Source of the DNA: Thozetella sp. PMI_491
Taxonomy: Eukaryota > Ascomycota > Sordariomycetes > Chaetosphaeriales > Chaetosphaeriaceae
NCBI GenBank assembly: GCA_021432635.1
Contig: MU270032.1
Span: forward strand, 744,001-808,000
Direction of reading: 5' to 3'
DNA: 64,000 bases
How positions within the stretch are numbered: the stretch's first letter is position 1; each line of letters opens with the position of its first letter. The notes beneath the pieces are model-generated. The model was not told where the DNA came from. It saw only the letters and a program-made list of their open reading frames with translations, and made no database searches. Of the stretch, positions 11,794 through 22,015 are shown piece after piece. Made by a program: the position numbers and the translations under genes.

Positions 11794-12564
11794 TCACCGC
11801 ACTTTCAGGTTGGCACTCGTCATGTTTCGCAGCGCGTCAGGCCAGTCGGGCGGATAAGGGCCGCACAAGACGACTGTGCGCAGCCCCTTGAGGCGACCGA
11901 GGAGCTCCAACAGCTTCATCCCCATCTCAGCTTCAATCTCGAGCCTAGATTTGGAGAGCGAGGCGTCCCCATCGGCAATATCGCGGATCGTTTTCCAGAT
12001 CTGCTCTCTCGTCTGGCGCCCGAGTTGGCGTGAATTCCAGTCAATCACGAGCTCCTCGAGCGCCGTGCTGCGCTGCAGAAGCTCCTCTATGAAGGGATAC
12101 CATAGTTCAAACTGTAGGAAGCCACCACAGATCTCATGCGGCTGGCAGTACAGGGCATTGACGAGCACCAGGCGCCGCAGGCGCTCGAGGCGCAGCTTGC
12201 CGTAGAGCTGGAAGCCTATTTCGGCCGACTTGCCCCAGCGCGTCATCATGTTGCAGATGACGGTGTCGTTGGACGCGAAAGGGCGAATCTCGTAGTGGAC
12301 CTGCCGGCAGGCGAGGGCCAGGGCAGGCATGGGCTGGTGGAAGGGCTGCTCCAGGAACGTTTTGCGAGCTTGCCCTACGCAGCAGAAGCTGCCGTCTTCA
12401 CTGCCGCGGTAGCTCCATACTTTCTGCTGCTCCTTCTCAATGTAGATCTGGTAGATGCTGTTGCGAATCTCAGGGGGCAGATTCAAGAAGGGGAACGGGG
12501 CCGTCTGTTCCATGTTTCTCTCTGACGGGTGGCGCGACTTGTTTGGGAATTGGAATTGGATCAT
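11794..12564 (-). CDS. F-box/2EXR-like protein
   Basis: A single-exon protein of 256 residues starting at the ATG at 12564; a second Met 17 codons in would also work. Close to the start is FPFLNLPPEIRNSIYQIYI, the short N-terminal motif of fungal 2EXR and F-box-like proteins (LPPEIRxxIY). Further on lie the usual features of this group: LALACRQVHYEIRPF, a helical middle, and LRTVVLCGPYP. Such proteins are common and expanded in ascomycete genomes. Those with a true F-box bind Skp1 in SCF ligases, but many are of unknown role. The family call is from motif recall. Confidence 0.75.
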   Translation of the reverse strand: MIQFQFPNKSRHPSERNMEQTAPFPFLNLPPEIRNSIYQIYIEKEQQKVWSYRGSEDGSFCCVGQARKTFLEQPFHQPMPALALACRQVHYEIRPFASNDTVICNMMTRWGKSAEIGFQLYGKLRLERLRRLVLVNALYCQPHEICGGFLQFELWYPFIEELLQRSTALEELVIDWNSRQLGRQTREQIWKTIRDIADGDASLSKSRLEIEAEMGMKLLELLGRLKGLRTVVLCGPYPPDWPDALRNMTSANLKVR

Positions 12565-12861
12565 CGACACGGGTGTTGGCGATCCGGCCGAGTCAAAATC
12601 AGCCAGCTCGCGGCTTGCCCCGCTGCTTAAAAAGATACCTATAACCCTAACCCTATCATGGATATACCGATATATTTACTTCCGTCAGTGCCGGCGTTTT
12701 GGCTTATAAACGAGTAAAAACAACAAATAAACCGGTATTATAATAGCTAGAACTTTGAGGCCAACTATAGCCTTGGCCGGGTTGTTTTAAAGATAAGACG
12801 CTAAAGAAGCTATGTGACGGTGTCTATCAATGAAGGTGTAAAGAAAAGTGCATGAGTATTC
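12565..12861. other. intergenic with two telomere-like units
   Basis: AT-rich spacer. At 12642-12654 there is taaccctaaccct, two units of the common fungal telomere repeat; two units can arise by chance. Confidence 0.35.
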
Positions 12862-14015
12862 CTAAGCAGCTAACCCGGCTGGGTATTTCCACGCTAGAAT
12901 TGAGACAATCAGTTGGGCTATCCCGACAACAAAGCTAAGGAACCCAAACAGAACAGCTAGAAACACGCCTAGAATAGCCACCGTGAGGGCATTTCTCTCC
13001 GACGTATGCCTTTCCATCCAGCCCACCAGCTTGTTCGCAGGTGGCGGATTCGCGGTTACTCCCTCCAGAATCTCCAGGCGCTCTGCCCAGTACACGAACT
13101 CAAAGTCCTTTGGGATCGTTCGGATGCTACCGTCATCCACAATGAGATTCGGATCAAACTTTTTCTTCCTGACTAAGGACTCTGCCAATCTTGCGGACCT
13201 GCGGTCGACCGAGAGCGGCAGGAGGATATAGTAGACTGTCAGGAGCGTCTCCAAAAGTAGTTGAGGCTTTAGCGAACCCCTGTCCTACATTAGCATTCAT
13301 AATGGATAGACTTAACACTTTTTTCTCAAATGGTAAGGTAGGAAACTTACAGCTTTACAGTCTCCTCGAGATCTAGATCGAGCGGTTGGCTGCCGGTGTG
13401 CCGTAGATGAGATTTTAGGACGGCTGTGTGACGAAAGACCATGATAGTAGAGGTTTGGCGGTCATACATTAGGTGCTGGACAAGGTCGTCGGTCGGAACA
13501 AGTTGAATGCCGTATCTCTTCTTCAGCTTCCATGCCCTCAGAGAGTGCCCGAACGAGCTTTTCTGGAATGACTTCGGGGTATACGTCGGAAATGCGCCCT
13601 CAAGGAACTCGAGAAACGTCTTGTCAGCTTCCCATTTCACCGGAAATGGCCCTCCCATCTGATAACCACCCGAGTAGTCATCCTTTGATGCGCTATCGAC
13701 CAGGAAGGCTAACTTGACGGCAGTCCTTGTGGCCCAATCCCTCTCTAGTGCATCTGCAGTGGGAAATGCGAGAGACTGGAACGCATCCTTAGATGATGTC
13801 GCACTATTTCGTAGAGTTTTGACGGCTTCGATGACTTCGGAGTGTGCCTTAAAGATAGGTGGATTTATGGGCACAAATATGTCTCCCCGCTCCAAGCACG
13901 TTGTCGTATAAAATCGCAGAAACGCCTTATGGTGTCTATTACTAGGTGAACGAAGATGGCAGAGATTCTCGATTATCTCCACTTGCTCTTGGTTATCTGG
14001 CGGCTTCAGTGCCAT
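12862..14015 (-). CDS. hypothetical protein with C-terminal membrane anchor
   Basis: Exon 1 (14015-13351) and exon 2 (13279-12862) join across a 71-nt intron (GTAAGT donor, GACAG acceptor, branch-like TGCTAATG) to give 360 residues. The join reads EETVKLGSLKPQLLLETLL. The N-terminal two thirds are soluble and helical with no named domain. A conserved-looking segment follows (RSARLAESLVRKKKFDPNL, then FEFVYWAERLEILEG). The protein ends with a long hydrophobic stretch (VAILGVFLAVLFGFLSFVVG, then IAQLIVSILAWKYPAGLAA) that would anchor the C-terminus in a membrane. I recall this layout from many ascomycete proteins of unknown function but cannot name it. It is probably tail-anchored, with the bulk in the cytosol. 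Confidence 0.75.
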
Positions 14016-14435
14016 GATGGCAGAATAGTCGTTCTTGTTCTAGGTATCAAGTCATGGGAGCGGAGCGAAATCAGACGAGGCTGTGAATCCCGCCTGTGCA
14101 ACCTGAGATCAATGAGCGTAGAGCGGGGAGTTTGGAGCGGGGTACAGCAGTTTAAATACCCTAGCTGGCTTTAACTCCTGTTTCTTTGTGGCAACACTAG
14201 CTGTCATATTTGAGCTGCTTTTGATCACGGCTGCCGCCAGCCTTCTCAAGTAATTTCACATCCGATGTCTTCATCATCCATGACTTGTAACCTATTTGAT
14301 GACTAGGAGTACCGATCAGGGTCGCATTCAACGCCATCTCTAAACCCTAACGGAGCTTGCTGCCATTTTTACGCTCCTTGTGCAGCTTCTTCCTCAGCTG
14401 TCTCTTGGCACCGCACCCCGCCATGGTCATTGGCG
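14016..14435. promoter_or_regulatory. divergent intergenic region
   Basis: About 420 bp between divergent starts at 14015 (minus) and 14436 (plus); it probably carries both promoters. No recognised operator. Confidence 0.4.
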
Positions 14436-17398
14436 ATGATGTCCTCTCCCCGGCCTGAACTGGGTACGACGTCTACGACAGTCCTCAATCGGCCCCTGTC
14501 TCGGCAAGTATTGCTAATTGAGCTCCCATTCTATCGTGCTAACAACCATCGGATTAGCTTCTGGCAACTCCTTTCCCCAGTAAACGGCGATTGTATCCCA
14601 GAGCCACCTTCCGCCGTTTCGAAGACAGTAGGTACGGGAGTGAAGCCGCAAGACCATACTTGCCTGCGACCGTTAGATAGTCAGCAGCCGCCATCATCTG
14701 TTGCCCTAGCCACTCAAACCCCCCATCCTCCTAACCCTGGCCCTCCGGAACCAGCTCAGCGAGCTATGAAAATACCTCATCTCAAGAGGACGACTTATGT
14801 TTTCCCTGACGCTGGTGACAAGATCAGCCAAGATCATCGAGACAGGTTTCCCGTCCTACGAGACATTTTTCAGCGAAATGTTGAAAAGAGTCCCAGGCTC
14901 TGCAGCAGCATCACATTCATCAGCTACGAACTGCGCATGTGTGGCCCCAGCCTAGAGGCCGCGATTCCATCTCTTCTCATCCTATGCCCTCTCGAGATTC
15001 TGAAGAGGCTAAAGTCGCTCTTAAGCAAACCGCATATCAAAGCACAATACGCGTCCGAGGAACATGATTCGCGCCTGGTGCACTTTGGCATCTTCTTCTG
15101 GGCACGAGCCATGGAACTACTCGGTGGCAGCAACGGGCTCATTGGAATTCCGGAGCACGATAGTGACAACTCTGCTGACTCTCCAGCCGGTGGGTTACTG
15201 CCATGGGGGCTCCAGGTCACTACCACTACGAAACCTTACCGCCATTCGACTATGGGCTGCATTATTCGTGCCAATTCCCGGGACTACGGTCTCACGACTG
15301 CGCACATTTTTGAGGATGCAGAGCCTAGTCTCCACGAGAGTAGTGAGCTAGACGATGACGAATCTGAAGCCGAAGACGACTATGATCTGTCGGGATCTTG
15401 GAGCTCAAGCGATAACGATGCGACGCCCGGGCAAATACAACCTCGAGCAGCTACTGATTCTGGCTCAGGCATCGGCGGACGCGAAGAGGAGACAAAGCTT
15501 GACCTGATCGATTGCAAAGTCCGCCACCCGCCTCGTGACGGACCTTGGGCTAAAGCACATTCATATATGGACTGGGCTTTGCTGGAGATTGACAAGCTTG
15601 ACTCCAAGATGTCCACCTGTAGACAACACGACACTAGCCAAGCTGACACTTTCTCGGTTGCCCAATATCTCCCTTCAGAGTATCCCAATGTGGTTATAAT
15701 CACTGCGAGGCATGTCGAGGTGCCTGGTGTGCTATACCCAATCCCAGCCTACATTGGTGGAGCAAAAGGCTCGAGAGCGAGCGAGGTCTGGGTAGTCAAC
15801 ATTTCCAATTCAGAGACCGGTGGGTTTCCCAAGAGCGTCGCACCTTCTTGATAAAGCTTACACTGATTCATTTATACATAAGCATTATGTAACGGTGACT
15901 CGGGATCACTAGTTGTAAATGCTCAATCTCGCGTTTTATACGGCATCGTCACCGCCGTCACCCCGCTAGGGGACATCTACGTGGCACCACTAAGGACGAT
16001 ACTCAACCAGGCTAAAGAGCTGCTCGGAGCTGGAGAGATCGTGTTGCTCGTCCCATTAACGAGCAGCACCCGACAGACCGACCAACGGCAGAACTGTATC
16101 CCTCCTGTCCCCGAAGAGATCCCAGGTGCCACGGCGTTGCCAGTCCAAACACTTGCCAATCCACAGACCCCGGACGTATATCCGAAACTAGAGTTGCACC
16201 AACAGAGAGAGGAACGCCGTAAAATGCCTGCTGGTAGCACAGCTACAGGCACAGACAGCTCCGGTTTAAAACAACGGTTTAGTACAACTACGCCTTATGC
16301 TGGGGGCTCCATGCAGACCCCTGAAATCCAACCATACCGCTACAAAGTGGGGAAAACCTTGAGAACTAGCAGCTATTATGTCGTAAAAGAATGCGTTCAT
16401 GTCGACACGGGTCGATATTATGCTGCAAAAGCCATCAATAAGAGACTTTTTTCCGGCCGGGAACACATGGTATGCTTCCTTTGGCTCTTGTATTTCTACG
16501 TCCCTACGCAACATGTTCTTTCGAGCAAGCCTAACCTTGAGCCTACTATCTTTAGATTCGGAACGAAATTGCCGCTCTGAAAAAGGTCTCGATGGGTCAT
16601 GTCAACATTCTTACACTGGTGGACTACTTTGAAACTATGAACAACCTCTACCTAGTCACAGATCTAGCCCTAGGAGGAGAGCTTTTCGACCGCATCTGCA
16701 GAAGGAACACCTATCACGAATCGGATGCGGCCGACCTCATCCGGGCCACGCTCTCGGCTGTCGCATACCTCCACGACCACGGCATCGTGCACCGCGACCT
16801 AAAGCCTGAGAACCTCTTGTTCCGGACCCCGCAGGATAACGCTGACCTACTGATCGCCGACTTTGGGCTGAGCCGTATTATGGATGAGGAGCAGTTCCAT
16901 GTCTTGACCACGACGTGCGGCACCCCTGGCTATATGGCCCCTGAGATCTTTAAAAAGACGGGCTACGGCAAGCCAGTGGACCTGTGGGCGCTGGGCGTCA
17001 TTACCTACTTCCTACTCTGTGGCTACACCCCTTTCGATCGCGACACCGACTTCGAGGAGATGCAAGCCATCCTAAACGCCGACTACAGCTACACCCCGCT
17101 AGAGTACTGGCGCGGTGTGTCGGGCAGCGCTAAGGAGTTCATTAATAGGTCCCTGACCATCGATCCGAGCAAGCGTATGACGGCCCACGAAGCGCTCCAG
17201 CATCCTTTCGTAGCAGGCTGGGCGCGGGCCGCCGCCAAAGGCCACGCCGACGAGGGCCAGAACTTGCTGCCGACCATCAAGAAGAACTTCAACGCGCGCC
17301 GGACCCTTCACGCCGCCATCGACACGGTGCGTGCAATCAACAAGCTGCGCGAGGGTCAGTTCTTGACTGGCGCCAAGAGTCGCGAGCCAAACAAGTGA
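14436..17398 (+). CDS. trypsin-like protease domain fused to CaMK-type protein kinase
   Basis: Three exons (14436-15819, 15883-16469, 16556-17398) join in phase to 937 residues. The N-terminal half resembles fungal trypsin-like domains, with a likely catalytic triad: His290 in GLTTAH, Asp379 in SYMDWALLEI and Ser468 in NGDSGS, the last created by the first splice. After APLRTILNQAKELLG comes an ~80-residue linker, then a CaMK kinase from about residue 613: Lys644 in YYAAKAINKR, HRDLKPEN (Asp738), DFG (Asp759) and CGTPGYMAPE. It closely resembles fungal calcium/calmodulin-dependent kinases of the CmkB type as I recall them, including the C-terminal NFNARRTLHAAIDTVRA segment. The glycine loop is odd: GKTLRTSSYYVV, where the family has GKTLGAGSYSVV. 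No stop separates the halves; two overlapping transcripts remain possible. Role unknown. Confidence 0.75.
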
Positions 17399-17613
17399 AT
17401 GGATGGCAACACTATGGATGAAGCCCCGCCTCCCAACCTAGGCACGCGGGGCTCCGAAAAGGAGAGTAACCGAGTGATCGAACCGGCTGTAGGGCTGTGG
17501 AGGAGTTTTGCAGCCGCCAAGAGGAAATAGAAGTTCCTGGAGTATGAAGTATAGGCTAGGTTGAGGTTATGATCTATCTATATTTTGTGTAAATAGTTGG
17601 ACCACTATGGCGT

Positions 17614-18189
17614 CTACTCTTCATCAGTTTCAGCATACTCTGGAAAAGGCCACAAGCCGTCTGCGTCACCGCGCTCATTGACTCCTATATATCTTTCTAG
17701 GATAGGTACTTCACCTTGATAGCTGACGGCCCTGGTCGGAATATGAGGAGCCTCGTTGGAACATGCCGGGGCATGAAACATGACATACCTTTTTCCCAAC
17801 TCGGACCGAAACTTTGCCTTAGGCATACCGCTCCGCAATGTGCTAGTTATGTTGTTCAGCCTCTCGCTTGCCGACAAGGGGTACTTCGCCACTTTCTGAG
17901 CGCAATTCAGCGTGAGCTGAGAAGATACACCAGTTCGTATAAAGAACCGAGCTTGGTACTTTCTCACGTGATTTTGTTGGTCAAAAGGCTGTCAGCATTT
18001 ACTCGGCATCCATAGAACAGAACAGAACGCCGTAGGAGCTGAGTGCGACGGTATGGCTACGCTAGTAAGTATAGTAGCTTCGGTGGAGAAATACTTCTTC
18101 GACCCACATAGGCTAGTATCCTCCTTGGAAATAAGTTTTATGAATCCACATTCTACCAATCGCGATATGTCAAAATACGAGCCTTGCAT
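17614..18189 (-). pseudogene. possible broken gene, one internal stop
   Basis: A minus-strand frame starts at the ATG at 18189 and is open to 17614 apart from one TGA at 17994-17992; about 190 codons in all. The downstream part (PFDQQNHVRKYQARFFIRTG, then KRYVMFHAPACSNEAPHIP) looks like protein and ends in an acidic tail. The TGA lies in a tgctgacag context that resembles a branch site plus 3' splice site, so the downstream part may instead be a terminal exon whose partner I cannot find. No family recognised. Confidence 0.3.
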
Positions 18190-18861
18190 AATAGCTGCCT
18201 CAGAAGGGACCTCAGAAGGTGTAGCCTCGTTGGCTCCCCTCCCCAGTATTTGTCTGACTAAGGTACACCGACCCTGACCGGTTCGCTTCGGTCTGTCAGC
18301 TTTAGCTTCGCACTATCGCGGACGGTTCGGCTAAGCTCGGTGTGGAGTCTGGCCAAATTGGTGGATGAAACTGGCGGCGACAGCAAGCGTCTGCTCGGTG
18401 GGCAGGCGCCTGAGCACAGCGATATAACTAGGTCTAGATATCTACATAGACATGAACAGCACTGATAGGTACGATAGCATTACTAGAAGACTACCCTAGG
18501 ACAAATCTCTGTCTGCCATTCGGTGAACTAAGGCGGGCCGAGTTCTACCGGATTACGCTTGACCCTGGCTACAGTGGGGCGTTGAAAGTTGGGCTGAAAG
18601 AACACCGAACGCCTCTTCCTCCACCACACCAACAGGACTTTTGCGTCTGTCATCATTCGCTAGAGCTCCCCGCAATGCCCCACCGGTAAACCGCGGCATG
18701 TTGGATGCTATTCTTCCGACTGATAGGCTGAGAGATACTTCTGCATATGTTAAATCAGGACGGGTCACTATCCAACTTCCAGAGCAAAGCGAGTTCGGTA
18801 GTTCAACATACTCTTCCCGCTGCCCGAGCCAGATTCCAGAGCCCGCGTGGACGCAACAAAG
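18190..18861. other. region upstream of the phosphodiesterase gene
   Basis: No gene can be assigned with confidence. Around 18600-18840 both strands are open, and the plus strand could encode extra N-terminal or unrelated sequence, but no start or splice site is convincing. Confidence 0.3.
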
Positions 18862-19881
18862 ATGGATGACCTGATCCAGAGATCGATCCAAGAAATCGAG
18901 GCAAAGAAGAAGATGTCCTTGCCATGGAAAGCGGATGAGCCGCATCCGCAGGCGTACTACACCTTCGACACCACGAAGCAGGATTGGGTGCCTCAGAAAG
19001 CTTCCCCCGATAACGCCTCTAAGCTGGTAGGGACGCCTGGTGTTTCCCGGATCGCCCTGCACAGCTGGAATATTGACTTCATGCTGCCGTTCGCAGAGTC
19101 GCGCATGGAGGCTGGCCTGGCCTACCTCGAGACGCTAGTGAGCAAGATCCCGACAACTACCGCCGCCGTTATCTTCTTGCAGGAGTGCGTCGCATCCGAC
19201 ATCGTGGCCATCGGCAGCAAGTCGTGGGTGCGAGAGAGGTTCTCTGTGACGGATGCCGACACATCCAACTGGACTTCAGGTCACTACGGCACCACGACAC
19301 TCATCGACCGACGGCTCCCCATCACGGCGTGCTTCCGCGTGCACTACCAAAAGACTCGCATGGAACGCGACGCTTTCTTCGTTGACGTGCGGATGGGCGG
19401 TGGCCACGACCGTACAGTCCGCCTCTGCAATACACACCTCGAGTCACTTGCGCTGGAGCCGCCCTTCCGACCCCCTCAGATGCAACTCGCGGCCAGCTAC
19501 ATGCGCGGCGACGGGATCGATGGTGCCATCGCGGCAGGCGACTTCAACGCGATCCAGCCGTTCGACCGCACACTACACTCGGACAACCAGCTCAAGGACG
19601 CCTACCTCGAGCTGGGCGGGCAGGAGGACGACGATGCGGGATACACCTGGGGCCAACAGGCGGCGACTGTGCTCCGGGAGCGCTTTGGTTGCTCGCGCAT
19701 GGACAAGGTCTACTTCTCCGGGCAGCTCAGCCTCCAGGGCTTTGAGCGGTTTGGGGCTGACATCGAAGTGAGCGCCGAGAGCGAGCGGGAGGAGATCATG
19801 AAGCTTGGGTTTGAGAAGGCGTGGATCACCGACCATCTGGGCATCGCCGCCATATTCAAGGTTCCAGAGAACAGACTATAA
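18862..19881 (+). CDS. endonuclease/exonuclease/phosphatase-fold phosphodiesterase
   Basis: A single exon gives 339 residues from the ATG at 18862 (an upstream GTG in the same frame is not used as start). The protein has the ordered motifs of the Mg-dependent EEP family: SWNID (Asn70), LQECV (Glu108), NTHLES, GDFNA (Asp227, Asn229) and a final TDHLG (Asp324, His325). All key residues are present. The N-terminus, KADEPHPQAYYTFDTTKQDW, is typical of fungal TDP2-like members as I recall them. The reaction would be hydrolysis of a phosphodiester; the substrate (5'-tyrosyl DNA, RNA or lipid headgroup) cannot be told. No signal peptide or membrane segment is seen. Confidence 0.85.
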   Translation: MDDLIQRSIQEIEAKKKMSLPWKADEPHPQAYYTFDTTKQDWVPQKASPDNASKLVGTPGVSRIALHSWNIDFMLPFAESRMEAGLAYLETLVSKIPTTTAAVIFLQECVASDIVAIGSKSWVRERFSVTDADTSNWTSGHYGTTTLIDRRLPITACFRVHYQKTRMERDAFFVDVRMGGGHDRTVRLCNTHLESLALEPPFRPPQMQLAASYMRGDGIDGAIAAGDFNAIQPFDRTLHSDNQLKDAYLELGGQEDDDAGYTWGQQAATVLRERFGCSRMDKVYFSGQLSLQGFERFGADIEVSAESEREEIMKLGFEKAWITDHLGIAAIFKVPENRL

Positions 19882-20659
19882 TTCCAGTTACTATCTTTCT
19901 ATGTATTTCTCGGCCTCCTGACCTTGTCTAGGTAGTTATCTAGCTGCAACGAGGCTGTGTCCCCGGGAAGCCGGCGTCGGCCCTCTTCCCTCTTTTCTGC
20001 TCTTTGCTTTGCGAGCGAGTCCAGCTTTGGGCTAGGGTGGTTGTTCTCCTGGGGCAACTCTCCTCTCCTGGGCACCTCCCTGCAACAGCTGTAGGCTGCT
20101 CAATGCACGCGCCCTACGCCGACCTGCCGGTACTGTCGGAACTCGAAGGCACTAGTGGCTTGTGGACAAAACGGCGGTTAGTTCTATGGAGAATATAACC
20201 AGCATAGCTATCCGTTTATGAATCGACCCTCTCTCCGAAATACCCGTACGGCATGGGTGTGAACCTTGCCCATGCTCATATTTTCTGGGTCTCATGTGGG
20301 ACCTGTTTGGCGGGCGCAATTTGCTTGCATAGCACATGTGCTGTACCCACCAACTGATTGGGCAATACGGAGCACAACGATTGGAACCAAGTCTCGATAA
20401 GCTGTCGAGCTTGGGAGTCGTAGCTTATGTGCTCCACGATGACGATGATCGGATGAGGGATCGCCACGTGGGTGGTATATTATCCCAGGCGCTGATCTGG
20501 GTTATAAGAGTCGACTGCCTTTCCCCTGCCCGGTCAATCGATGTCCAAGCCGCCAAGACGTAAGCTGTTGCTCAGGTCGCATCCGAGGATCCATTGGGCT
20601 AGAACTTGACTGCTTCAGTCCATTGAACCAGACTATCGGGTCAATTTTAATCGTTCGGA
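19882..20659. other. intergenic, no gene seen
   Basis: About 780 bp between two plus-strand genes. It should hold the promoter of the PI-PLC-like gene. No RNA gene or repeat recognised. Confidence 0.4.
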
Positions 20660-22015
20660 ATGGTAATCCCGAATTCTCGTCTCAACCGAGGCACGTTGGC
20701 ATTGCTGAACGACCTATAGATTGCATTCGCAGCCGAGCTCTTTGTAGCCATCACGGCTCTGAGTAAGGAGCATCAAGTATGCTTCACGCCACGGACTAGT
20801 GCTGATAGAAAATCTACAGGTTTCGTGGGAAAGGCTGCTGCTTCGTGCACCAACTCTACCTATAGCCAACATGGCCTAACCTGGACCAAAGGCGCCGTCC
20901 GCATGAACCATATTCAGGTTTTTGGCACTCATAATAGTTACCATTATGAGGTCCCATACGAGGCCAAGAATGCCGAGATCTCGCTACTGGGCAACAGCAA
21001 GCGGTACTGGTACTCTCACGCATCGATGGACGTCCAGGCCACCTACATGGCTATTCGTCAATTCGAACTGGACATTTGGCCCGACCCGGAGGGAGGTAAT
21101 TACGCCCAGCCTCTGATCCTCGGCCTAGCGAACGTCACAGGACCGCCGGCAGAGGTGATGAGCCGGCCGGGCACCAAAATCATGCACATCCCCGACGTCG
21201 ATGTCTGGGCTTCGTGCTATACCCTTGTCTCGTGCCTCACAGTCATTCGCGACTGGTCCAAAGCGCATCCAAAGCATGTGCCCATCTCGATCATGACCGA
21301 GTTCAAGCTCGGCACCAACTTCGCGAGCCAGGGCGGCGCCAAGACGTTGTACTGGAACGACACTGCCAACCTGGCTGCCCTTGACGCCGAATTCCGCTCT
21401 GTTTTCTCCGAGGACGAGATGATTACCCCCGACCACGTCCGCCGCGGCAACCTCACGCTCGAGCAATCCATTCTGAATTACGGATGGCCGGATCTGGAAT
21501 CCGCTCGCGGCCGCGTCATGTTTCTCATGGATAGCAGCTTTGCCTCGATTAATGAGGCGTACACTCAAGGTAAGTAGAAGTTGATTGTCATTCTTTACGG
21601 CATCGCACAGCTGACGCGCATGCCCTGGTTAGACCGCCCCAGCCTAGAGGGTCGTGTGGTCTTCACTAACTCGCAGCCCGGTTTCCCGGACTGCGCCTTC
21701 CAGAAGCTCAACCATCCGTACACGGCGGAGCTCCAGGCCAACATCCAGGAGCAGGTCAAGGCCAACTACTGGGTGCGCACCTTCGCCGACGATACCATAT
21801 CTACCATCTTCAATACTTCCTACAAGGACCATGCGCTGGCCAGCGGCGCTCAGCTCATGAGCACCGACTACCCTGCCTTCGGCATGTCCTCCCGGTGGAT
21901 GGTGGAATACGCGGCCCGGTTTGAAGGCGGCGTTTCGGCCAAGTGCAACGTAGTCACTGCGACGGAAAGGTGCAATGATGATGATCTGGAACCGGCCGAG
22001 TATGTCAGCAGGTAA
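20660..22015 (+). CDS. secreted PI-PLC-like phosphodiesterase
   Basis: The core is exon 20820-21569 plus exon 21633-22015, joined in phase across a 63-nt intron (GTAAGT...GGTTAG). It matches the Ca-dependent phosphatidylinositol phospholipase C-like family of fungi and bacteria: VFGTHNSYHY with the catalytic-type His, RQFELDIWPDPEGG with the metal-site Glu/Asp, ISIMTEFKLG, and STDYPAFGMSS near the end. Upstream, exon 20720-20762 adds IAFAAELFVAITAL, a good signal-peptide core, by a phase-matched 57-nt intron (20763-20819). An in-frame stop lies just 5' of that exon, so the only start I find is an isolated ATG at 20660-20662, spliced by GTAATC...TATAG. The 5' end is therefore tentative. The enzyme should act outside the cell on inositol lipids. 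Confidence 0.8.

Noticed and set aside
12642-12654. Two telomere-like CCCTAA units as an internal telomere
   Set aside because: Only two units are present, with no longer array or subtelomeric genes; chance is enough.
14436-16310. Treating the protease-like half as a separate gene ending before the kinase
   Set aside because: There is no stop codon from the GDSGS exon to the kinase, and phases match at both introns; kept as an alternative only.
18553-19062. Long minus-strand frame opposite the phosphodiesterase start
   Set aside because: It overlaps the clear EEP gene, and its product is Arg/Leu/Ser-rich without domain likeness; the plus-strand frame explains the coding signal.
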